Notes: a model not told the origin generated them from the sequence alone. Counted from the stretch's first letter, positions 33,155-40,055 are shown. The stretch: DNA of 44,207 bases from RGIG5299 sp045588575 (GCA_045588575.1 JAZNEJ010000010.1:1-44207); one strand, 5' to 3'. Numbers and translations are program-made.

Positions 33155-33492
33155 CAGAAGTCGATGAACGCGATATTATAGACGTTAACAATGATACAAG
33201 TATTATTAAAGTACACCCTGTTTTTAATTTCTCGGTTTGTCTTTACGCTTTCGAAACCGATATAAACGGTAAGGACATTTACGAGGGTGACTTTCTTAAA
33301 ACTACGATTGGATCAAATAGCCCATTTCAAACCGAACTTATTACCATGGTTGTATTTGATAACGGTACATTTTATGCTGGCGGCATTATCGAGATTGAAA
33401 ACAATCTCTTTAAATATTGCCAAGTTGTCGGCAATAAAAACGATAATCCCGAGATATTGGATCTCATACCTGTAGAATTAGAGGAAGATTAA
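33076..33492 (+). CDS. YopX-like phage/element protein
   Basis: This 138-residue protein contains the YopX family blocks: WIYGYYIQR near the start, ETDINGKDIYEGDFLK in the middle, and a late VVGNKNDNPEIL. YopX proteins are common in phages and integrative elements of Bacillota, and their function is unknown. The only useful ATG is at 33076, inside the end of the preceding gene, with AAAGGG close upstream. The overlap of 79 bases is long. A small deletion that brought two genes together is possible. Confidence 0.7.
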   Translation: MVSATKQSTQEWIYGYYIQRNNKPYIAEVDERDIIDVNNDTSIIKVHPVFNFSVCLYAFETDINGKDIYEGDFLKTTIGSNSPFQTELITMVVFDNGTFYAGGIIEIENNLFKYCQVVGNKNDNPEILDLIPVELEED

Positions 33493-33529
33493 TTATTGCA
33501 AAACCATTCCAGCGTGTGCGGTATAATAC

Positions 33530-33558
33530 TTGACAAATTAAGTGCGGTATAGTATAAT
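33530..33558 (+). promoter_or_regulatory. Strong promoter of the structured RNA region
   Basis: TTGACA (33530-33535), a 17-base spacer and TATAAT (33553-33558) make a full consensus promoter, the strongest in the element. GCGGTATA occurs twice here (33518-33525 and 33544-33551), once ahead of the -35 and once inside the spacer, which suggests an operator. Confidence 0.85.
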
Positions 33559-33564
33559 ATTAGT

Positions 33565-33860
33565 AACGTTAACCGAAGCCGTCTCAACCGACACAAAATA
33601 GTGTCTGAGCCCAGCACCGGGAGTGACAAATTTCGGTCGTTTATTTGTGGAAACCGCCGGTTGTGCGGGGCAGTTATCGCCCAGGTCAAACTGTCTTAGA
33701 GCAGAATCATCGCCGTAGGGGGTACGGGGCCGTTATCAAGGCTACGATAACAACAACCAACTGATAGGAATACAAAGAAATGATCCACTTCTTTGTTTGT
33801 GCGTAACAGACGTACTACCTTTCTTTCATTTTGAAAGAGGGTTAGTGCGTCTTTTTTTAT
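33565..33860 (+). ncRNA. Candidate structured non-coding RNA or long leader
   Basis: About 300 bases between a consensus promoter and a strong terminator hold no reading frame of note but many local hairpins. These are GACAC/GTGTC (33590-33605), GGGC/GCCC (33668-33682), CCGTA/TACGG with a five-G loop (33713-33727), GTTATC/GATAAC (33732-33751) and an 8-bp ACAAAGAA/TTCTTTGT (33772-33796). The region is clearly richer in G and C than the flanking coding sequence. It does not match the hallmarks I know for SRP RNA, 6S RNA, RNase P RNA, tmRNA or a T-box. It could be a stand-alone RNA of the element or a regulatory leader of the HIRAN gene, whose start lies 20 bases after the terminator. Confidence 0.6.
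33809..33860 (+). terminator. Terminator of the structured RNA
   Basis: The long stem has outer arms GACGTACTA (33809-33817) and TAGTGCGTC (33843-33851, one G-T pair). An inner stem is built on CTTTC and GAAAG. Seven T residues follow at 33852-33858. Confidence 0.88.
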
Positions 33861-33879
33861 TTGTCTAAGGAGAAATATT

Positions 33880-34287
33880 ATGAGAAAGAAAACAACACAT
33901 CGTTATAATCTTATGTCGCGCAACAGTGCAGTGGGGTGTAGCTCTATGCAGTTTGTTTGCCGAGGTTGCACTATGCGTAATAGAGAAAACTTATGGCATG
34001 GTTTTCTTAGCAGCGTTACCAATGTAATAGACCGAGAATTTGAAGATAATTCTTACTTTTTTTTCGAAGAGGAACCAAGTAACGAATATGATTCGAACGC
34101 AATAAAAGTTCTTGTTGGCGGCGAATTTTTCGGTTTAGTAGGATATGTTGGAAGAGAATTTACTTTAGAAATAAAAGATATTCTTAATAGATGCAACCAA
34201 TATCGTATTGATATGGTTGATGAAAGTGTTGTAGAAAAAGAAAATAAACTTATTTTAACTTATATGTGTGACAACAAAAAAAGATAA
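33880..34287 (+). CDS. HIRAN-domain protein
   Basis: This 135-residue protein has, in its second half, the HIRAN pattern: EEEPSNEYDSNAIKV, then FFGLVGYVGREF and a following helix EIKDILNRC. HIRAN domains bind DNA ends or damaged DNA and in some proteins are fused to helicases or nucleases. Here the domain stands alone, as often found in phages and plasmids. The N-terminal part has three Cys residues (GCSS, CRGC). AAGGAG lies six bases before the ATG. If the preceding terminator is regulated, this is the gene it controls. Confidence 0.7.
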   Translation: MRKKTTHRYNLMSRNSAVGCSSMQFVCRGCTMRNRENLWHGFLSSVTNVIDREFEDNSYFFFEEEPSNEYDSNAIKVLVGGEFFGLVGYVGREFTLEIKDILNRCNQYRIDMVDESVVEKENKLILTYMCDNKKR

Positions 34288-34300
34288 GGAGAATTAATTT

Positions 34301-34618
34301 ATGCTTAAAATGGTATTTGTTTTTAATGAAGAAAAGGCTCGTGCATTGGGATATACAGCCGATGCTTGCTATAAGGCAGTAGATCAGATTTTTGCACGAT
34401 ACAACATAAAACCCACTTCTCAGGGAGTATATGAAGGACCGGATAATCAAAACACTTTTGATGCACTTGGCGCAGCTACGTGGCTTCCGGATACCGATTG
34501 GTTTTTACATGTAATTGACAAATGGTTATCTTATGAAGATGACGAAGATCCGAATACTTTTGAAGATTGCATTGCAATTCATTATAAATACAAAGCTATA
34601 AACAATCTATATTGTTAA
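34301..34618 (+). CDS. Small acidic element protein, tandem paralog 1
   Basis: This 105-residue acidic protein has the pattern FNEEKARALGYTADACYKAV, then KPTSQGVYEGPDNQNTFDAL, then WLPDTDWFLHVIDKW. The same three blocks occur in the next gene at similar spacing. It is probably all-alpha with a short hairpin. I do not recognise the family; members with this look occur in Clostridial mobile elements. It follows the HIRAN gene by 13 bases, with AAGGAGAATT upstream. Confidence 0.6.
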   Translation: MLKMVFVFNEEKARALGYTADACYKAVDQIFARYNIKPTSQGVYEGPDNQNTFDALGAATWLPDTDWFLHVIDKWLSYEDDEDPNTFEDCIAIHYKYKAINNLYC

Positions 34619-34637
34619 AACGAAAGAGGTAACCACT

Positions 34638-34943
34638 ATGATAATGGAATTTATTTTAAACAAAGAAAAAGCCGAAGCTCTCGGATATACTGTTGAGGCT
34701 TGTTACGATGTTCTTGACCGTCTTTTTGAGGAATACAGCATTAAAGCTGAAAGCCAGGGCTTTTACAAAAGTTCTGACGATCAAAATATGTTTAACGCCT
34801 GTACTTCTGCGATATGTCGTTTACCGGACAGCAACTGGTTTTTAAAAGTAGTTGACGAGTGGTATTGGCGCGTAGATTCTGACAACATAGATGACCGCGA
34901 AGATTGTTTGGCAGATTATTATGCTTTCCAACGTCGCAAATAA
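34638..34943 (+). CDS. Small acidic element protein, tandem paralog 2
   Basis: This 101-residue protein is paralogous to the preceding one: LNKEKAEALGYTVEACYDVL, then SQGFYKSSDDQNMFNA, then RLPDSNWFLKVVDEWY. Identity is concentrated in these blocks, while the C-terminal ends differ. The pair is a tandem duplication that has diverged well, so both copies are probably functional. Function is unknown. Confidence 0.6.
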   Translation: MIMEFILNKEKAEALGYTVEACYDVLDRLFEEYSIKAESQGFYKSSDDQNMFNACTSAICRLPDSNWFLKVVDEWYWRVDSDNIDDREDCLADYYAFQRRK

Positions 34944-34954
34944 AGGGTGATGTT

Positions 34955-35395
34955 ATGGAACTACGCAGACGAGCTTTAAATTTCGACTTAGATACCAATA
35001 ATTAAAAACAATATTATCCTTCGCGCCACTGGCAAAAGGCATATAAAGATATAGAAAAATATCTTTAAAAAAACGGATTTAAACATAAACAATGGTCGGG
35101 ATATGTTTCAACAGGGCCAATGAGTATGAATACAATTATAAACACTGTAAAAGAACTTTCAAATAACTATACATGGCTTAAACATTGTGTAAGGGAAATT
35201 GACGTTACTATTATCGGCCGACAGCATAGCTTAATTGATGCGTTGGATACAGATAAAAATAAGCTTGAACCTATTCCAAAGTGTGAAAATGTCAAAAAAA
35301 CCTCTTTGAAATCACAAGTGGATTTTGCCGAAAAAAAGAGAGACGAGCAAACCGACAAGAACTATCCGTCCCGCGATATTGGAAATATGATTTAA
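34955..35395 (+). pseudogene. VapD-like gene interrupted by two in-frame TAA codons
   Basis: Reading from ATG 34955 the frame gives ALNFDLDT, then TAA at 35003, KQYYPSRHWQKAYKDIEKYL, then a second TAA, and KNGFKHKQWSGYV followed by a long open stretch to 35395. This matches VapD (virulence-associated protein D), a Cas2-like-fold ribonuclease with the opening FDLDT, a KQYYP-like segment, a GF segment and a late KCE or similar tail. There is no frameshift, only two stops in one frame. The second half could be expressed from ATG 35120, but no ribosome-binding site is seen there. The most likely state is a recently inactivated toxin-like gene. Confidence 0.7.
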
Positions 35396-35427
35396 AATTA
35401 AGATATGCTTTGAAAGGAGCTTTAACA

Positions 35428-36078
35428 ATGAAGCTAACAATTAAAAGTGGCGAAAGCGTTGGAAACGCATTGCAATATTTGCAAGATTTTTTAAGCAAAT
35501 ATAAAGAGGACTATCCGATTTTAATCGGCAATATGAATGTTTATATTACTATCAAAGGTTTTGGCAATGTGATGTGTCCAGAGAACGAAAAAGAGTTCGT
35601 TTTAAGCCGTGATGGCGTAGAAGACACAGAGCCGCAAAAGTTTTTTGAAAGGCAAGAATGGGCAAAAAAAGGTTGGGAAAAATTTGTATCTGTACAGTTA
35701 AATCAACGTATAAAAGCGTTTGATGCCGTAGAAGCAGATATTCATTATCTTAATACTGCTGAAAAAAATGGTAGAAAACCCGAAACCATTAATAAAAGAA
35801 AAGCACAGTTGGAGCTTAATAGAAAAACTTTATATAAAGCCGATAAAACGGTTGACCTTCTACAAAAGCTTAATACTCAGTTTAAAGAAGGCACAATAAA
35901 GTGGTATTTCCAGAAAAAATTAAGTAGCAAGTCCTTACACACTTATGAAATTGTTCCTTATATTATTTTTGGAAACATAGACGGTGAATACTGGCATTTT
36001 GCGGCCTACGAAAGTAAATGGCAAACACCTTACGGTAGCCTGCGAAAAGGATTACCGAAAGGATACGTTGAGGAATAA
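35428..36078 (+). CDS. Element protein of unknown function
   Basis: This 216-residue protein has a start region LTIKSGESVGNALQYLQDFL and a central helical region rich in Lys/Glu (RIKAFDAVEADIHYL, ETINKRKAQLELNRKTLYK). The C-terminal part is strand-rich (EIVPYIIFGNIDGEYWHFAA). It is probably cytoplasmic. No domain is recognised. AAAGGAG precedes the ATG at 35428. It is followed four bases later by the small zinc-binding protein gene. Confidence 0.6.
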   Translation: MKLTIKSGESVGNALQYLQDFLSKYKEDYPILIGNMNVYITIKGFGNVMCPENEKEFVLSRDGVEDTEPQKFFERQEWAKKGWEKFVSVQLNQRIKAFDAVEADIHYLNTAEKNGRKPETINKRKAQLELNRKTLYKADKTVDLLQKLNTQFKEGTIKWYFQKKLSSKSLHTYEIVPYIIFGNIDGEYWHFAAYESKWQTPYGSLRKGLPKGYVEE

Positions 36079-36082
36079 ATAT

Positions 36083-36307
36083 ATGAAGTTTTTACGTGTT
36101 TGCAAGGTGCGCTGCAAGCATTGCGGCGACATTTTAGGAAGAGAATATGCAAGTTCAAGCGAGCACGGTGGACCGTTGACGATGTGCACGTGCGGCAAAA
36201 TCGGGTTTGATCCTGGTCCTATTTGTTGGCGCGTGTTAGGGGAAATGGAAGACCTTGAGACACTTTTTGAAGTCACCGATGACGGCTTGCCGGAAGAGGA
36301 GGAATAA
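36083..36307 (+). CDS. Small zinc-ribbon protein (DUF7695-like)
   Basis: This 74-residue protein has VCKVRCKHCGDIL and later MCTCGKIGFD, i.e. two C-x-C/C-x2-C knuckles, followed by an acidic tail. The pattern of a short ribbon with a G-D near the second knuckle resembles DUF7695-type proteins found in phages and mobile elements. The ATG at 36083 was chosen because the longer upstream frame overlaps the preceding gene and GAGGAAT lies just before this start. It is the first of a series of very small, GC-richer genes. Confidence 0.6.
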   Translation: MKFLRVCKVRCKHCGDILGREYASSSEHGGPLTMCTCGKIGFDPGPICWRVLGEMEDLETLFEVTDDGLPEEEE

Positions 36308-36311
36308 GAGC

Positions 36312-36479
36312 ATGGATTTAAAACAACTGTATGAAGTTGCACGCGAGGTAGAGCCGAACCAGGCGCTTCGACAAGTGATAACTGCCGATTCCGACGAGGA
36401 ACGTCGGTTCTTTGCGTTCGTGGCCAACATGAACCTTCAGCGCCGACAACAAGACGTAATCGAGCAACATTTGTTTTAA
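36312..36479 (+). CDS. Very small element protein, minigene 1
   Basis: This 55-residue protein reads MDLKQLYEVAREVEPN, then ADSDEERRFFAFVANMNLQ, ending EQHLF. It is probably two or three helices. GAGGAGG overlaps the end of the preceding gene and is well placed for ATG 36312. Codon use is richer in G and C (CGC, GCG, CGT) than in the genes before 36 kb. Function is unknown. Confidence 0.5.
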   Translation: MDLKQLYEVAREVEPNQALRQVITADSDEERRFFAFVANMNLQRRQQDVIEQHLF

Positions 36480-36490
36480 GGAGTAAGAGT

Positions 36491-36697
36491 ATGAAAAAGT
36501 CAAACAATCAATACATCTTAACCCCGTGCGAATTAGCCAGTTTGTGTGAGGCGGCCATCGAGCCGGCAGCTAAACGTTTGAATGCCCCTGACTATGACCC
36601 CCGGCACGACATGTTGCCGAACGTGGTGCAAACCGCCTATCGTCTTTTGTATCACGAGGACATTTTTTTGGATTTAATAAGCAAAAGTAAGGAGTAA
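36491..36697 (+). CDS. Very small element protein, minigene 2 (duplicated, copy 1)
   Basis: This 68-residue protein begins MKKSNNQYILTPCELASLCE, continues with KRLNAPDYDPRHDMLP and ends IFLDLISKSKE. It is nearly the same as the gene at 37121-37306. The pair is separated by two other minigenes. It has AAGGAGTAAGAGT before the start. Proteins with LTP-x-ELA and DYDPRHDM-like blocks are not known to me. Function is unknown. Confidence 0.55.
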   Translation: MKKSNNQYILTPCELASLCEAAIEPAAKRLNAPDYDPRHDMLPNVVQTAYRLLYHEDIFLDLISKSKE

Positions 36698-36701
36698 GGG
36701 T

Positions 36702-36914
36702 ATGAAAGAAGCATACGAAAGGGGAATACCTATGAACCAAGAAAGCCAAAAACGCCTTGCCCGGTCAATCAGAAAAGTTTTGAGCGACCTTGACAGTGAT
36801 GCAAAATGTTTTTGCTATACAAACGAGCCGGAATTTAAAGAGGTAAAAGCCTATTTAATCAATACGGCGAATACGCTCGATCCCGAGCGAGCTATCCCGC
36901 AAAAAGAGGAGTAA
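36702..36914 (+). CDS. Very small element protein, minigene 3
   Basis: This 70-residue protein, MKEAYERGIPMNQESQKRLA and onwards, is helical and ends in KEE. The ATG at 36702 has AAGGAGTAAGGGT in the conserved junction. An in-frame ATG at 36732, with AAAGGGG upstream, would also work and give a 60-residue product. It contains two Cys in KCFCYTNEP. Function is unknown. Confidence 0.5.
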   Translation: MKEAYERGIPMNQESQKRLARSIRKVLSDLDSDAKCFCYTNEPEFKEVKAYLINTANTLDPERAIPQKEE

Positions 36915-36918
36915 GGGT

Positions 36919-37116
36919 ATGACCGAAAGAGAACATTACGTGTGGAAAGCGAAGCATCAGCGTGGCTTGACTGATAAGCAGATTCAGTATTTTTTAGAAC
37001 GGGATACACGATATGATTTAATGCCGTATTATTCGCTTTGCTGCAAACGACTTGGAGCCGAGCAGGGCTATGCCGAAGTAGTTAAGCTGTATGGTAAAAA
37101 TGAAATCGAGGAGTAA
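36919..37116 (+). CDS. Very small element protein, minigene 4
   Basis: This 65-residue protein, MTEREHYVWKAKHQRGLTDK and onwards, has a helix-turn-helix-like stretch (GLTDKQIQYFLERDT) and ends in IEE. It is not clearly DNA-binding. The GAGGAGTAAGGGTATG junction precedes it. Function is unknown. Confidence 0.5.
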   Translation: MTEREHYVWKAKHQRGLTDKQIQYFLERDTRYDLMPYYSLCCKRLGAEQGYAEVVKLYGKNEIEE

Positions 37117-37120
37117 GCGT

Positions 37121-37306
37121 ATGAAGAAGTCAAACAACCAATACATCTTAACCCCGCTGGAATTAGCCAGTTTGTGTCAGGCGGCTATCGAGCCTGCAGC
37201 TAAACGTTTGCATGCCCCCGACTATGACCCCCGGCACGACATGTTGCCAATGGTGGTGAAAAACGCCTATCGGCTATTGTATCACGAGGACATTTTTTGG
37301 ATTTAA
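37121..37306 (+). CDS. Minigene 2 duplicate (copy 2, shortened by slippage)
   Basis: This 61-residue protein is the near copy of the gene at 36491. Copy 1 has seven T residues at 36663-36669. Copy 2 has six at 37293-37298. The loss of one T shifts the frame, so the protein ends IFWI instead of IFLDLISKSKE. Restoring one T would give LDLIAKSKE and the same stop/ribosome-site junction as copy 1. Upstream changes such as CELA to LELA and NAP to HAP show that the copies diverged after duplication. Most of the protein is intact and may still fold. Confidence 0.6.
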   Translation: MKKSNNQYILTPLELASLCQAAIEPAAKRLHAPDYDPRHDMLPMVVKNAYRLLYHEDIFWI

Positions 37307-37330
37307 TAGCCAAAAGCAAGGAGTAAGTAT

Positions 37331-37666
37331 ATGACGTATCAAGCAATATTAAAAGATGCCAAGAGTTCCGTGGGGAAGGGTTGGTGGCCTATTATAGAGG
37401 AATATTTGCCGCAGATCGTGGAGCTGGCACCGGAGTGCAATATAAACGTTAAAGAAAAGTTTGGTTTGTTGCGCATTCAGTGTTATGGCGAAACAACAGA
37501 TAGAGCAAAAATAAGAGAGCTACAAGAAGCAGCCTATATTGTTTCCTCTGCCGTTTGCGAGAAATGTGGAGCACCCGGCAAGCATCGAACCGATGTATAT
37601 TGGCTTAAGACCTTATGCGAACCGTGTTATCAAAAGGCGTTACAACGTGATGCAGAAAAGGAATAA
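37331..37666 (+). CDS. Phage-type zinc-ribbon protein
   Basis: This 111-residue protein has GKGWWPIIEEYLPQIVELAP, then KEKFGLLRIQCYG, then CEKCGAPGKHR and TLCEPCYQ. Short proteins with this GWW...KEKFG...CxxCG layout are common in phages and mobile elements, and their role is unknown. The C-x2-C and C-x2-C knuckles probably bind zinc. AAGGAGTAAGTAT precedes the ATG. It is the last rightward gene before the integrase. Confidence 0.65.
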   Translation: MTYQAILKDAKSSVGKGWWPIIEEYLPQIVELAPECNINVKEKFGLLRIQCYGETTDRAKIRELQEAAYIVSSAVCEKCGAPGKHRTDVYWLKTLCEPCYQKALQRDAEKE

Positions 37667-37723
37667 GGACTGGTTTTTTGCATTGCCAGCCCCTCACTCG
37701 TTTTCGCAGTTGTAATCAGGAGA

Positions 37724-37755
37724 TAAAAAAGAACGGAGTCCCGCAGAACTCCGTT
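37724..37755 (-). terminator. Terminator of the integrase gene
   Basis: Stem AACGGAGT (37732-37739) with ACTCCGTT (37748-37755). On the minus strand it is followed by a C and six T residues (37730-37725), so it ends leftward integrase transcription. It may also act weakly rightward. Confidence 0.8.
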
Positions 37756-37781
37756 TGAAATCAAATTTTTATTACAACTAT

Positions 37782-38876
37782 TTACCACACAGATTTAAGT
37801 AATTCCATATTATTTTGTTTAAGCGTAAACGAGCTGTGCACGTATTTTTGCAGTGTAACTTGCACGTTAGCATGACCGAGCAGTTCACTTAAACTTTTAA
37901 GCTCAAAACCTAATTCGACGGCCCTGGTAGCGAAGCTGTGGCGTAGTGCATGAAAGTTTGCTTTTTTTATATTTGCTTCAAGTAAATACTTTTTAAACTT
38001 ATATTGCATAACTCTCGGCTCCACAACTTTTTTAGTATTTGAACCCAAAAAATATTGAAAACCTATTCCTTTTTCCCTGAATTCCTCAAGCAATTCCTTT
38101 AAAAAGGAAGGTATCGGTATAAGCCGCACTGAAGTCTCCGTTTTAGGCGTGCCTATATACAATTCAGTGCCTTCGCCGTTGCTTTTACTCAGGCGTTGCA
38201 TCGTTTGACGTACTCGAATGCAATCTGTGTCTATATCCTCCCACCTCAAAGCACACAGCTCTCCAAGCCGCACGCCTGTGTAAAGGGCAATCAAAACTCC
38301 AAATTTATAAATATCAATTTCTTTTAGCAAATAATCTACTAATTGTTGTTGTTCTTCTTTAGATAACACTCGCATTTCCTTTTTCTCGCAGCTGAGATAT
38401 ATAAAGTCCGGCAACGGCAATTTATATTGCTTGTGTCCATATTTAATGCAAGCGTGTAAGAAAATTAAGATAGAATTAACGGTTTGGGGCGAAAGTCCCG
38501 TTTGAAGTCGATTTAGAGAAAATTCATGAATAGTGCCAGTGGTAAGATATACGGCGCCGAGATTGCCAATAACGGTTTTTATATGGTTTTTAAGGAACCC
38601 TTGATACCGTTGGTATGTTGACGGCTTAATTCGATTTTGGTTAAGATACAGCCATTCCTGCGCCAATTCTACTACGGTTATCCGTCGCGTTGGAGTAGCC
38701 TTTTGATACAGCAGAATACGGTCCAAAGCATCTTGACGCTTCTCGCGAGCTTCGCGTTTGCTATGTCCATATACCGAACCATATTTTTTCTTTCCAAACG
38801 CATCTATTTCTTTTACATATCTGGCTTCCCATAAGCCGTTTTTTCTGTGGTAAACCGAATCTCCGGTTCTTGTCAT
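37782..38876 (-). CDS. Tyrosine-family site-specific integrase
   Basis: This 364-residue protein has a strand-rich N-terminal arm-binding domain (residues 1-60), a SAM-like core-binding domain (about 70-165, with AQEWLYLNQNRIKPSTYQRY) and the catalytic domain. Catalytic residues appear in order: Arg in TGVRLGELCAL, Lys in TPKTETSVR, H-x2-R in HALRHSFAT, His in LLGHANVQ and Tyr in LQKYVHS. The family includes Tn916-type and phage integrases. AAAGGAGGG precedes the ATG. It points leftward towards the minigene array, while attachment sites usually lie close to the integrase gene. Confidence 0.93.
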   Translation of the reverse strand: MTRTGDSVYHRKNGLWEARYVKEIDAFGKKKYGSVYGHSKREAREKRQDALDRILLYQKATPTRRITVVELAQEWLYLNQNRIKPSTYQRYQGFLKNHIKTVIGNLGAVYLTTGTIHEFSLNRLQTGLSPQTVNSILIFLHACIKYGHKQYKLPLPDFIYLSCEKKEMRVLSKEEQQQLVDYLLKEIDIYKFGVLIALYTGVRLGELCALRWEDIDTDCIRVRQTMQRLSKSNGEGTELYIGTPKTETSVRLIPIPSFLKELLEEFREKGIGFQYFLGSNTKKVVEPRVMQYKFKKYLLEANIKKANFHALRHSFATRAVELGFELKSLSELLGHANVQVTLQKYVHSSFTLKQNNMELLKSVW

Positions 38877-38974
38877 TTTTATCCCTCCTTTGTTTTATAC
38901 CACCTCTAATACAACAAACCACCTAAAAAATCTTGCCAAAGTCTTAAATTAACGCCGTTTTTCTTTACAATATA

Positions 38975-39003
38975 TTGAAAATTCAGATATTTTGAGTTAT
39001 ACT
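38975..39003 (+). promoter_or_regulatory. Promoter with overlapping inverted repeat, rightward module
   Basis: TTGAAA (38975-38980), a 17-base spacer and TATACT (38998-39003). An inverted repeat TTATAC-N7-GTATAA (38997-39015) covers the -10 and contains GCGGTATAA, the same motif seen at 33518 and, on the other strand, at 31690. A regulator of the element could control both promoters. Confidence 0.6.
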
Positions 39004-39075
39004 ATAGCGGTATAATATCATTTTAATACTGTTTTATGCGAAATAAAATGATTACTTTTACGAAAGGGGAAAATT

Positions 39076-40053
39076 ATGTCAAAATTTTGCACCAAGTGCG
39101 GAAAACCGTTAGAAGAAGGAGAGCAGTGCAACTGCAAGCCTAAAATTACAACCTTTTTAGATTCCTGTAGGTCCTTTGTTGAAAAACTGGTTAAACGTAT
39201 GGGAATTTTCGAGGGTTCGGAAGAAGGTGGGGACATTTTTGAAAGAAACAAAAAGATTGTTCCCGACGTTATTAAAGCAAACGACGGTGAGGTGCCTGTT
39301 AAGCAGTACGAAGTGGCAACTTTGCGGTCAAGAATACGAGGTCAATATAGTAAGGGCAGGTTGCAGGTTACTAACAAACGCGTTATTTTCAGAGCAGTCG
39401 GAGCCTCGTATAAAGGAGGCATTACAGTTCAACACGAATTTGCTCTTGAAGAAATTGCCGGTGTTGAGGTTAAAATCTCGAATAGAGTAAGCCCCCTCAA
39501 TATTGTTTTGGGTATTCTATCCGCCTTTATTATTTGTCCTATCTTTTCTAAAATCTTCAGAAGTCTTGCAGTACACGCCCCGGAATTTGCGCTGTTTCTC
39601 TCAATTTTTGTGGCAATTGGCTTTGCCGTTCCGTTCTTTTTACTTAAAAAGAAATTTTGGTTAAAGTTTTTATCTCTCAACTGCGGAATGGGCTGTTTAA
39701 TCGGTACAAGCTCACTTGTCAAATTGTCTCCCTCTGCTATACTTTTCGGATTCTCAATGAATATTGCTGACTTTGTTGGCTTTCTCTTTTCTTTACTGTG
39801 GCTTGCAGGACTCGTCTTCATCAGCATTGTGCCTGATCTTACACTTTGCGTAAAAACGAAAGGTGCTGCAGACGCCTTTAATATTCGCCGCAAACAGCAT
39901 GCAACGATTTTCAAGCAAGAGGTCGAAAATACGGGCTTTTCCGAGGTGGTTCCGGGGAAAGACGCAGTGCTTCTAAACAAAGAACTGGGTACGTTGATTA
40001 ACGACCTGAGGCTTAATGGCGATGCAGCCATCGAAAATTGGAAGGAGAACTGA
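39076..40053 (+). CDS. Zinc-ribbon membrane protein with PH-like domain
   Basis: This 325-residue protein opens with a zinc ribbon CTKCGKPLEEGEQCNC (four Cys). A beta-rich region at about residues 75-140 (SKGRLQVTNKRVIFRAVG) resembles bacterial PH domains. About four membrane segments (residues ~140-260) and a cytoplasmic C-terminal part follow. The order ribbon, PH-like, membrane helices is common in Clostridial membrane proteins of unknown role. AAAGGGG precedes the ATG. It is the first gene after the promoter at 38975 and starts the rightward module with the ATPase. Confidence 0.65.
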   Translation: MSKFCTKCGKPLEEGEQCNCKPKITTFLDSCRSFVEKLVKRMGIFEGSEEGGDIFERNKKIVPDVIKANDGEVPVKQYEVATLRSRIRGQYSKGRLQVTNKRVIFRAVGASYKGGITVQHEFALEEIAGVEVKISNRVSPLNIVLGILSAFIICPIFSKIFRSLAVHAPEFALFLSIFVAIGFAVPFFLLKKKFWLKFLSLNCGMGCLIGTSSLVKLSPSAILFGFSMNIADFVGFLFSLLWLAGLVFISIVPDLTLCVKTKGAADAFNIRRKQHATIFKQEVENTGFSEVVPGKDAVLLNKELGTLINDLRLNGDAAIENWKEN

Positions 40054-40055
40054 AG

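Noticed and set aside
33565..33860. Identity of the structured RNA as SRP, 6S, RNase P, tmRNA, T-box or retron RNA
   Set aside because: None of the conserved sequence blocks I know for these classes is present. No reverse transcriptase gene is adjacent, and no T-box antiterminator sequence followed by a matching terminator arm is seen.
34955..35395. A reassigned stop codon (TAA read as an amino acid) in the element
   Set aside because: Nearby element genes end with TAA directly at the next ribosome-binding site, so TAA works as a normal stop. Two point mutations in VapD are simpler.
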